Shown: one piece after another, positions 35,179 to 44,872 of the stretch
Layout of the letters: every line of letters begins with the position of its first letter
Numbering within the stretch: position 1 is the stretch's first letter
Assembly (NCBI GenBank): GCA_021186555.1
Contig: JAJKFL010000042.1
Location: 18,700,521 to 18,764,520 of the forward strand
Origin: Reticulitermes speratus
Taxonomy: Eukaryota > Arthropoda > Insecta > Blattodea > Rhinotermitidae
Reading direction: 5' to 3'
Length of the DNA stretch: 64,000 nucleotides
Translations under genes and position numbers: made by a program
The notes under the pieces: generated by a model
Seen by the model: only the letters and a program-made list of their open reading frames with translations
Databases searched by the model: none
What the model was told of the DNA's origin: nothing

Positions 35179-35182
35179 TTAA

Positions 35183-37206
35183 CAGCAAATGTAGATGGAG
35201 TAGACACAGACAGTGAAAATGTACACTGCGCAACAATAAATCAGAGTAACGCATCACTCACCATGTATAAATCCACGGATTAACACGTGCTTCATTATTG
35301 TCGCTTTCTCCCATCACTGCCAAATGTGAAACACGAATGAAACAAGTGAATTACACTTTGTATTTTTGAATAGAAATTGTCGAAACAAGCTTCCGTTTTA
35401 CTCTCTGGTAAATTACACGAAATTGAAACTTTTGTCTCGTTAGCTAGCCAGTTACGCCTTAGGACTGACTGGCACGTTATTTCATCCTTCTCTCTTCGTT
35501 GACGATCTTCTAATTTTTTTCAATCTCTTCTAGCAATAGCAGGCCCTCACTACTTTGCCACTTTAAAGTACTGTTTGCTACGTAGTACACAGGAACACTT
35601 TAAGCTCAATGCATTTATTTTGGTTTTCAGTGATTCAGAATAATTTTAACCTCCATTAAAAGGGTAATAAACTGTTCCATTTTTCTATATGTATAGCCTA
35701 CTCCACAATAAAAAAAATTAAAATTAATTTCACAGATTTTTCAAGTGTTTCTTTGATTTTATTGGTGCAGACCATGCAATTGCCTGAAGAGAGTACAGCG
35801 AGGAGCCATCGTAAAGTTCTTAACTTGAAATCGACAGATCTATTGTCGCACAATTATACCTACGCATGACAATCTTTCCATTCACTCTGTTTCACACCCT
35901 ACCCACTCATTTAGACCAACCTAACCATAAGGCTGTTAAAAATTCACTTCTTATTGAAAGTTCGTGTGATTACTCTGAACTTGTCCTACAAGTCTGCTGA
36001 AGTAGTAGGTGATATTGTTTACAGCCAATAATGCAATTGACTGCAATGAAATTAATTTATTAACTTTATAAACTACAACCTATCTATAAATATTTTTTAA
36101 AATCTCTGTACTTACACCAGTTAGTCCTAAAATATATTCCGTAGCCAGCCATTTATTCAGTATTTAATCAATAATAAACTTATTTCAGGAAGCGTGTTAT
36201 TTCTTGGCTGCAAGTTTTATCTGTATTATTTATTCTTGTAGAGAAAAGTAGTTGGAATTGAAAGTTACTACTCATTTATAAAGTAACTATATTTTGGGAA
36301 ACGTACACTTTTTTTACTATTCCGAAAAAGTTGGCAACCTTCTCGTTATTTTTTCAAAATCAGAATTTTAGCCCATTAACCCGTGAGGCTGTTGTGAACC
36401 AAGTTATTCATGGCAGGTTTGCAGGCGTAAAAATTTGTTGCTTACCCTAGTTGTTTATTGATATACTCCTGTACACCTTATGTGTGTCTTTATTCATCTT
36501 TAATTTGATACCTTTCTTTTGTTTCTTACTAAGGTAGTGAATACATTTTACAACGCAGTGTACCCAGTCTGTTCATCATACCTATAAAGAAAGTAACTAT
36601 ATTGATGGGTCACTATTAGCAACCTAGCCCTTGGAGTAGTAACTCCTTTCACTGAGAGAATTCTTGCGTATTAACGTGACTTAAGGACGTTATCACAAAA
36701 ATAATTTCTGCCATCTATAGGTGTCACGATGAAGCACATTGTTTAGTGTAATCCTACTTGAAAATTACAAATATCAGGGTTCTGGTCCAGCCAGCAGGCA
36801 CAATTGTCACATAAATTATGATATACTAACGCACATTGCAGAACGGAATTTCGCTGCAAATGAAAGAGTAAATAGATCAGAATTTACTCATGAGCTTTCA
36901 ACGAATTAATGACTGACTGTCACGTACTTGAAGATGAATTACATAGTAGACCGACTGGAAAGTTAATTTCGAGAGAGAATGAGATAGATATAAGTTGGAA
37001 TAAGCCCAATCCCTGCCTTAACATTCTGAGTGATTAAAATTCCAGTAGGATTGAGAGTACACGACTTTGTCAAGTGACGTATTATTGCAGTTCGTGTGCA
37101 TTATTTGAGGAATAAGACAATAATATTGCTCCGATCAAGTCTAACGTTGCCTGAGGGATTTAGCTTTTGTCCTGGAGACACCTCGTTTTCAGTTCTACTT
37201 GGACAC
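35183..37206. other. Intergenic, no gene recognised
   Basis: AT-rich, with no ORF above about 60 codons of interest and no recognisable element ends. Confidence 0.55.
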
Positions 37207-37209
37207 TAA

Positions 37210-37872
37210 GGTAGGGCACCGACATGCAATTTTTCAGTTCTGCAATCATTTGATTCCGAGATGCCGTGCCCCGCTCACATATGCAATCAAACGATCGGCC
37301 GACTGACGTAGCCGCACACATGCGATAGATGGACTTCGTGGAGGTGGCTTGTATCTGTGCCCTCGAAATTTCGAGGAGAAGAAAACTGAAGAATAAAAGA
37401 CGATTTTGGGTGCATCCACTAACAACTCAACGCTTGTTAAAAGGACAGTTTCATAAAATTTATGAAAATTTAAGGGCACATCCTAATAAATTTTTTAATT
37501 ATTATCGTATAAGTGTGAACAGTTTTGACGAACTTCTGAAACTTGTGGGACCTTCAATAACATACCAGAACACCAAATGGAGACAGGCTATCTCTCCAGA
37601 AGAGAGGCTATCGTTCTAAGAGCAAAGACATGTTGCTTGCTTTAGTTATAAGAAGAGACTGTTTTGTTTCATGTGAGCGGACGTCCATTGGATCCTGTTG
37701 TTTACAAGACGATTGCGCAATCAGACGATTCATATTGGTTTGTGGAAAATTAGAAACTAAACAGTTGGCAGACTAAACGGTTGCAAGACGGCGGAGTCCC
37801 ATTTAACTCTTCGGTTGTTATTCATGCAATCAAACCATTGCGCAACTAGAAATTGCATGTCGGCGCCCTACC
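37210..37872 (+). mobile_element. PIF/Harbinger deletion derivative
   Basis: A 663-bp unit with roughly 50-bp imperfect inverted ends: GGTAGGGCACCGACATGCAA at the left, matched by the reverse complement of the right end, which finishes TTGCATGTCGGCGCCCTACC. TAA lies on both sides (37,207-37,209; 37,873-37,875), the 3-bp TWA duplication typical of PIF/Harbinger. The interior encodes only the N-terminal part of a Harbinger transposase. It is non-autonomous. Confidence 0.88.
37329..37619 (+). pseudogene. Truncated PIF/Harbinger transposase N-terminus
   Basis: 96 codons. The sequence RRFWVHPLTTQR.., FHKIYENLRAHPNKFFNYYRISVNSFDELLKLVGPSI..T.WRQAISPEERLS matches the start of HARBI1-like transposases, which run to several hundred residues and carry a DDE nuclease later on. 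Here the frame stops just after PEERLSF and the DDE region is missing, so the product cannot be catalytic. About 250 bp of non-coding sequence separate it from the right end. The internal deletion probably removed the rest. Confidence 0.8.
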
Positions 37873-37875
37873 TAA

Positions 37876-40228
37876 GTGTCGTTGTAAGGTATTTCATGTC
37901 ATTTCTTCCAAGAGGCCAGAACCTCTTGATTCTGAATCTACTTAAACTCAGCTTTCAGACCTCACTCTCATCGCGAACGACACAAAGTCCCTTGATCAGC
38001 TGCCATTAAATGTTTTACCTCCAGTCTTAAGTTCTGGAATTGAAACAATGTTTGTTACACTCTGTGTAGATGCGCAATTTCATTTCTACCGATATTTCCT
38101 GCTTTTCAGCTCATCTGTCTTTTTATTGGCAGGCGTAGCAGGAGTGGGTCTGACACTTTGCGAATGCTTGAACCTACAGCTGAATACGCGTCAGCCATTA
38201 GCAGTAACAAACTGCCAGTTGCTTAGAATCATATCCAGTTCCAACAGAAACAGTTTGTATATTTAAAGGTAGAGTGCCTTTATTTGATCAGTAATACCTA
38301 CAGGAGATTTCAGAGGCAATTTAAAAGAAGAGCTTTGCGTTTCCCTACAAAAAAAATCCCATAATCTCAAATTTACGATTATAATTTTGTACAATTTCTT
38401 GTGATATTTATCTGCTAAATTTCAATTTGGAAACAAGATGTATAAAAATTTTTCCCTGAAAAAGCGAGTCTCTTCTGGGATAGATCGTCAGATACTTAGT
38501 TTGATTTGAATTACACTTAAAAATTAATAAGAAGCAGTCTTTTAAAAAAGGAATTTCTTAACTCGAAAGAAACAGTCTAAGAGAAAAGTGATTTTTAATT
38601 TAACTCGTCTCCTCGACAAAATGCAGTTAAATTGGTTAATTATAGAAGGTACTATATTCATCTTTCGGCTACTTGACCTGTTGCTTTTTCAGTTGATAGA
38701 TTCAATTAAAGTACTGAAAGACAGAAAGAGATGTACACGAATTTTCAATGTTTGTAAATTGAAGACGCCCAACAGCTTAAACGATTATGCTGATGATGTC
38801 GGTGTTGATGATGGTGATGAAATCGTAGCAATGTTCATAGAATACCTCGAAACATTTACGTGAATTTTTAAGTGTGTCTGCAGGATGTCTCAAAATTCTT
38901 TCACGAATTACATTCTCTGAACCGTAATTTTGAAACAAAAATCTGCTACGAAAAAAATTCTTATTTCTCTAAGCGTAATGTCTTGAAACTTTCCCCAAAC
39001 CTTTCACAGTTACGGCCATAACTTGCAAAAATGATTCCATAGAACAGCCATTTTGTGTAATTTCAGGCACTACGCATTAATATTTTGCGAATAAATTCTT
39101 TGAAATAACAAACTTTACTTTCTATTGACAAATGTAGGTATCACCTGCTTTAGAGTTGAAAACCGCATTGCCTTTCATAAAATGTATTTATATTTCTTAT
39201 ATCCAGCAGAATAAACACAGCATTAAATTCTTTGTGTTTTCTTACAGGAAAAGAAATTTGTTCACAGGAATTTGGGAACTAAATTTTAAGTATCATTTAT
39301 ATTAATTTAAACTGCAAAGGCTTATTTTGGAGAATGTTTGTGTAATTAACTACTTACTTAATTAAAAATAAAAGTAGAGTTGCAATGAACAATAATTCAG
39401 GAAGCTTATTTAAATAAATGGTTTGCTCCGCCTGCGACATCTCTTAACTCTGTAGGTTACATGAAATGACCAGAGACAAGGACCGCTACCTCTTTCGTTT
39501 CTTTCTTCCGAATACTTTCTTTAAAATCGTTTTACTCTGTTTAGTTTGCCTCGATTCTTAGAAGTTTCGGCGCAACATTTATTCCTTATAAGGTATAACG
39601 TAATTCTTGAAAACTTGGAGTGAATATTCTTTCATTTACATTTTTCTTCGTTTGCGTGCATTTGTGAACAGTTTTGGTAAATGTACAAATCTGTATTGTC
39701 ACACAAGCCTCAGCCACGTCTGGGAAATTGAAGTGTCACACGAATATGACGTAACTCCCGGAGCAATTTTATCCTGTTACATTCCGGTTTCAGTTTCCAT
39801 AACCCTTTTTTCCGTCATTGCTCAGTCAGTAAGGGCTTCTGCTAGATGCAATTTTTGTTACATTACAATACCTGAAAATATTTAGCAAAGGCAACTGTTT
39901 CACTCTGTCTGTACAATCATTGAAGTTCAGGTTCACCTACAGTGTCTAAGAACTGGAAATATATAAAAGTATTTAAGGAAATAGGCGAAACTTTTTGTAG
40001 ACCCAAAGCATTTGCATAACGAGATACACTGTGTGCGGTGCCACGTCGAACGGAGCCTTTAAGGTAAAACTGTATAATGAGGACTGGGCTTGCTCTATAG
40101 CAGAGGTACACGTGGTGGGATGCATATCTTATAGCTTTTCAGATAAATTTGTACAATGAGGACTGTACTCATTCTATAGTAGACTTATAAGTCATGCTGT
40201 GCAAAGTCGCAAAGAGCTATTCGGAGAA
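37876..40228. other. Intergenic, no gene recognised
   Basis: Chance ORFs only; the frame at 38,588-38,863 ends in an acidic DDVGVDDGDE stretch caused by a GATG microsatellite near 38,790-38,820. No element recognised. Confidence 0.5.
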
Positions 40229-40240
40229 ATTTTTCCACTT

Positions 40241-40490
40241 TTCTTTCAAGGCGCAACAGCTCTTAGTGAGCCAGGGCCTCCTCGTTGTCGTGGCTTCACG
40301 GTCACAGGCACATCACACTCAGTAGGATCCCTCTGGACGAGTGATAGGCACAACGCAAGACCTCTACCTGACAACATACAACACTCACAGGAGACAGACT
40401 TCCATACCCTCGGCCGGATTCGAATCTGCAATCTCAGCAAGCGAACTGCCGTAGACCCACGCCTTAGACCGTGCCGCCACTAGGATCGGC
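40241..40490 (-). mobile_element. tRNA-derived SINE, minus strand (copy 1 of adjacent pair)
   Basis: The head is at 40,490 (GCCGATCC in reverse). The inverted B box, GGATTCGAATCT, is near 40,420, and the body matches the 21.66-kb SINE. Exact 9-bp repeats, ATTTTTCCA, begin at 40,229 and 40,491, giving a target duplication of at least 9 bp. It abuts a second SINE of the same family in the same orientation. Confidence 0.8.
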
Positions 40491-40502
40491 ATTTTTCCAT
40501 TT

Positions 40503-40745
40503 ACTTTTTTTTTTCAATGGTTCGACAGCCCCTTGGGGGCCTATGCCGCCTCAGGATTCGAGGCTTCGCGATCACATTTTTAGACACACCACACTCGGTA
40601 GGATTCCTCTGGACGAGGGACCAGCCCGACGCAGAGACCTCTACCTGACGACACACAACACTCACAAGAGACAGACGTCCATGCCCCCGGTGGGATTCGA
40701 ACCCACAAGCGAGCGGCCGCAGACCCACGCCTTAGACCGCGCGGT
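40503..40745 (-). mobile_element. tRNA-derived SINE, minus strand (copy 2 of adjacent pair)
   Basis: Begins on the plus strand with a T tract (40,504-40,514), the reversed A tail. It continues through the shared body, with the inverted B box GGGATTCGAACCC near 40,690, and ends at the inverted A-box region ACCGCGCGG about 40,740. The first dozen bases of the head seen in the other copies are missing, and there is a small deletion between the boxes. Confidence 0.8.
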
Positions 40746-41060
40746 CTTACATTTCGGTACACATATACAGGTGGGTCACCTCGGCGCTCGCGGTGTCAGA
40801 CTTTCGCGTTACCTACGTTTCTTCACAGTGCTCCGCGCCTAATTCAACTAGAGTAGTGAACGATACATAGTTTGAAAGGTAAGGAATATGCCTACACACT
40901 AAAAAATAATCATCGAAAAATCTTGAAATCTGCCAAAATGGCGGCCATGTCAAAATCACCTACGATTTTCACATTCTCACCATCTAACGTCTTACATTTC
41001 GGTACACATGTACGTCATGTAGGTGGGTCACATCGGCTTCAACTTGTCGGCGTGACGTTT
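40743..41060. repeat. Direct repeat around TTACATTTCGGTACACAT
   Basis: TCTTACATTTCGGTACACAT occurs at about 40,744 and again at about 40,989. Each copy is followed by GTGGGTCAC.TCGGC at similar distance (the second has a 9-bp insertion). This is a diverged direct duplication of about 60-70 bp, adjacent to the SINE pair. Function unknown. Confidence 0.6.
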
Positions 41061-41958
41061 TACGTACAATTTGCGGTTCAGTCGTAGCTTGAAACACCGA
41101 AGATTTTTTATCATATTATTTTTCAATAAAAGTATATTTATTTAATTTAATCCGTGTAGCTATTTCTCTGTAGATAGACTGTTGCTATCAAATCACTCAG
41201 TTTTGAAATAATTCAAAATTATGTTGCTGATTTTCCATCAAATTATTCTCTATGTTAAGTGACAGAATTAGTGAGCGTGTGACTGACCGAAGGACAGACT
41301 GAAAGAAGGAGTAAAGAACTGAATGGATAAAGGATCAGTCAGCGACACAGACAGTGAGTGACACTGTGAGTGTTGAAGAATGACACAAAAGCAACTGCAT
41401 CACCTACGAATTCACTGCGCTGTCGCCACTTTAAGATTTGCAACAGTCTGGAACAGAAGAACATAAAATATTTCGCAACCGAAGGCAGTGTATTGTTTAA
41501 TTCTGGTATCTCAGGTTATGCGTGTTGTATGAATTTACCTGTATCAGTAACAGATACAACATTAGCCTCTTTCATATTCACTGGAGACAGGGAACAAATT
41601 CCAATCCTTTCAGGAAAGCATGTAATATATTCTATATTTATCCCTCCTGTCTCCATCCATAAGCCTGTGGTGGATGCTTGCTGGTTTCTTATACAAGAAA
41701 TAATGCAGTAGTAACTTCCACTCAGCTTATTTATCATTACTTCAGCAAATATACAGGATCTCGAGTGAGATCTCTCGTAATGAGTTAGCCGCACGTGCAG
41801 AGTGCGCTTGTATGGTGTTGCCCTGCTGTGGAGAGCGAAGCGAAGGTAGGAGTGCACGGAAGTGTACTCGCTTGACCAGTGCTGCTTGGCTGTGGTTGAG
41901 AGCGGACCGCTCGACTGGTGCAGATCAAGCGTTGGTCGACAGCAGGCGTGGCATGCCT
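41061..41958. other. Intergenic, no gene recognised
   Basis: Chance ORFs on both strands at 41,370-41,857. GC content rises after 41,800, where a CTGTGGAGAGCG sequence resembles one near 44,233 on the far side of the decayed LINE. Confidence 0.45.
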
Positions 41959-42056
41959 ACTGCTTTACTCCTTTGTTGTCCGTACGACTGCTTTACTCCT
42001 TTGTTGTCCGTACGACTGATTTACTCCTTTGCTGTCCGTACGACTGGCTTGCTGCC
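41959..42056. repeat. 28-bp tandem repeat, three and a half units
   Basis: Units at 41,959-41,986, 41,987-42,014 and 42,015-42,042 share TTTACTCCTTTG.TGTCCGTACG. The first two are identical and the third differs at two positions; a partial fourth follows. It lies just beyond the 3' end of the minus-strand LINE. Confidence 0.92.
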
Positions 42057-42116
42057 TTGCTGCCGACCGAATGAAGTTTGGACCAACCACCAACCAAGGT
42101 GCTAACTAAGGGCGGA

Positions 42117-44164
42117 GACTTGCGCGGAGCGCAAGTCGACGTCCCTTGGTCTGTTTAGCCATTCCTGCGTTTTACCGCATTGCTGGACTCGATAACAGAC
42201 TCTTTATTCTGAACTGAGGATTTTGCTTACGCTAACGATTTTAAGGTCTCGATTAAGTCGGGACCTGGCACACCGAAGGCTACATCTCTGGGAGCGTATA
42301 GTATTCTAAGTGGAGGGAATGCTTTGGTTGGATGGCTCTCTGGGATTTGAACCCAGAGTGGCATCTTCACAATTAATTTCGCGAAGGGTCTAAAGCCTAC
42401 ACACGATTAATTTAGCCCTACCGGAGGGGGGGGGGGCGAGTGCGGGCCGTGCCCCGACTTTTTGTTATACCCCGGCATTCACCTTACAACTGAGGAAAAT
42501 CACGGAAAACCTTAGTCAGGTTATTCGAAAGGCGCCTAGTTTTAGGTGCTAGGCACGATTCAGTGTCGGTTTGGCCACTAAGGGCCTCGACATATCAACT
42601 GACCTGTCCCCGTAGCTTGCGCTAGGCGACTTGGGTCAGCCCTCGGTCAGCGTAAATGTCTGCCAAGTTGCTCAACTAAGGGGCTCCCCACACCAGCTAA
42701 CTTTGAGTCGAAGCTCTCGGTTAGAGTTCTGATGTGTTCAGCAAAGAAAGGAACTCCCAAATCCTCGTGAATTTGCACGTAACTCATGTACCAAGGTGCA
42801 CCAGTAGCAATGCGAAGACACTTGGATTGAATAACCTGCAGCTTTCTGAGGTGGGTGCAGACAGCAGACCTCCAAATGGGGCACGCATAGTCCATCATGG
42901 GCCTATGAGCTGCTTATACAGCAGAACCCCGTTCCTGATGGACAGGCCGCTTCTCCTGTGAAGGAGAGAGCTAAGCAGACCCAGTCGTTGGGCAGCTTTC
43001 TTCTTGACCTGGACGATGTGAGGCGACCAGGTCATCCGTGTATCAAGGATCACTCCTAGATAACGGGCTGTGTCTACCCATTGGATTGGCTCTCCTAGGA
43101 ACTACACCGGTCGAGGCTTGGAGGACCTCCACCCTGCCTTCGCAAAAAGCATAGCATTGCTCTTTGAGACATTGATGGCGATCCTCCACGCCTTCAACCA
43201 CCTCTCTAGATCACTGAGGTATGCTTCTAGGTAGCTAACAAGCAGAGCCGGGCTGCGGGACGTGGCAATGATTACCGTGTCGACGTGGCGGGAAGGGACG
43301 GGCATTTCATTGACATACAGACTGAACAAGACAGGAGAGATTAGTCCGCCCTGTGCTACGCCAGCCCGCATGCCACGACGGGTGGATATGGCCGTTTGGA
43401 AGGATGCTTCGAACGTCCTGTTGTAAAGGTAGGAGGATATGGTTTTGACCAGATAGGAGGGGAAGTTAAGGGCCGTAAGCATGAAGAGGAGACCGTCGAC
43501 CCAAACAGTGTCGAAAGCCTTAGCCACGTTGAGAAAGACTGCGCCTGTTAGCCGCTTCTCGCCAAAGTTTCTGGTCACCCTTTCGACAAGGCGGGCTAGC
43601 TGGAGAGAAGTGCTATGTTTGGGTCTGAATCCAAACTGCTCATCTCGCAGAAGCCCGCGCCCGCTTACTTCACTTAAGATCCTACTAAGTAGGATCTTCT
43701 CAAACAACTTGCCGATGGTGTCCAGAAGACTTATGGGACGATAGGAAGAGGGAAGCGCTGGGTCCTTCCTAGGTTTCAGTATGGAAACAATGCGGGCATG
43801 CTTCCACACCGATGGGAAGTACTGCGCTAGGAGAGCCGCGTTTGAATATGGCAGCGAGGAGAGAGACAGCTCGCTGCGGAAGGTGCTTCAGTGCCCTGTT
43901 CGAAATACCGTTTGGGCCCGGAGCCTTGCTGGCCTTGAGACCCCGGATGACATCCTGTACCTCCGCGGGGTTGGTTAACTTGGGCTCGCTTGCAGGTGCA
44001 TAAGAGTATGCTTGTAGCGCCTCGCCAACCATCTCAATAACTGCCGGATCCGACGGGTGCCGGACTGCCTGTGTTGTGATTGGCTGCTTGACGTAGGTGG
44101 GCTCTGCCCAGTGATCTCCTTCTTCATCGCTTTCTTCATTTCTCTTTAAGGGGTCGATTATCAC
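42117..44164 (-). mobile_element. Decayed jockey-type LINE, minus strand, 5' truncated
   Basis: Contains the RT half of a jockey ORF2 followed (toward lower coordinates) by a long GC-rich 3' UTR. The UTR has an inverted AATAAA at 42,203-42,208, a tRNA TpsiC-arm-like hairpin at about 42,335-42,355, a G run at 42,425-42,436, and a perfect 9-bp hairpin at 42,117-42,137. No poly-A tract or clear duplication is visible, so both ends are approximate. Its protein differs from that of the 16.8-kb LINE, so this is a separate lineage. Confidence 0.75.
42647..44164 (-). pseudogene. Jockey-type reverse transcriptase, broken
   Basis: Read on the minus strand: a segment with LKASKAPGPNGI (about 43,950), then a frameshift near 43,800-43,870, then SYRPISLL, FGFRPKHST, AVFLNVAKAFDTVW and GVAQGG..SPVLFSLYVNEMP. 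The expected YADD box is missing: the sequence goes from SRHV straight to DTVIIATS, an apparent in-frame deletion. Motif A has N where the metal-binding D is expected. A stop follows near 43,102. The C-terminal YACPIW..KCLRIATGAPW..FFAEHIRTLTESF part (42,898-42,650) is in another frame. It cannot be active. The endonuclease domain is absent. Confidence 0.85.
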
Positions 44165-44510
44165 GCTCCCCTCCTGGCTTTAGCGGAACGCGGAGAATGG
44201 AAAGTGTACCGTTTAGCACGTTGTAGCCGTGCTGTTGTGGAGAGCGGAGAAACTGCTACAGGAAGTGGAGAGTGTACCGTGTTGTCTAGTGGGAAGCGGA
44301 GGGTTCCCACAAGCCCTCTTCAAGAACTGTTCTAGCGTTTCCCTTCCTAAAACTTTCTACACAGCAGTCTTTTGTATTTCCTCTTGGTCTTTTTATTCTG
44401 TTCAATCTGTATCCGGCATTCATTAATGAGTTTAAAAGATCCACAGATATCTGTTTCTACTAATAAGCATTCTAAATTTCTAAATATCTCCAATATTGCT
44501 GTCCTTTGAC
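44165..44510. other. Flank of the decayed LINE
   Basis: Contains two diverged copies of a GGA.AGTGTACCGT.. sequence (near 44,198 and 44,265) with GAGCGGAGAAAC between them. No gene recognised. Confidence 0.4.
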
Positions 44511-44872
44511 GAGATTCATTTCATTTTGTAATCTGTCTTACGACAGGTCCGTAACCTCTTATAAAACGAGTTCTCCACAGGGTGAGATCTAGTGCTTTCT
44601 CTTTCAATTTCCAGTATCTTCCCTTTTCCTTAAGGTCATCCAGTAGCTGCTTACGCCTTCTTCCTCGTCTTTCCGTCATTTCCATCCTTCCTTCTAACTT
44701 TCCTTCAGTCACGTGTTTTAGAAGGCAGTTCCTACGCAAGATGTGACCACTTCAGGTAGCCTTTTTTCTTTTTATTGTATACAAAAAGAAGAAAGGTTAA
44801 CTGGATTGGTCACATTTTGCTTAGAAAATGCCTTCTAAAACACGGGATTGAAGGAAAGTTGGAAGGAAGGTA
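44511..44872 (-). mobile_element. AATG-tailed LINE 3' end, copy B, with inverted duplication
   Basis: 44,511-44,780 is a minus-strand copy of the family at 10.0 kb, encoding NCLLKHVTEGKLEGRMEMTERRGRRRKQLLDDLKEK..YWKLKEKA. Its tail is AATGAAATGAAT. From 44,780 to 44,872 the same C-terminal region appears again in the opposite orientation (GGTTAACTGGATTGGTCACA.., GCCTTCTAAAACACG, GGAAGGAAGG). This makes a near-palindrome with about 95-bp arms centred on GTATAC. Because the two arms cover the same part of the LINE, simple twin priming (which joins non-overlapping parts) does not explain it. Confidence 0.7.
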
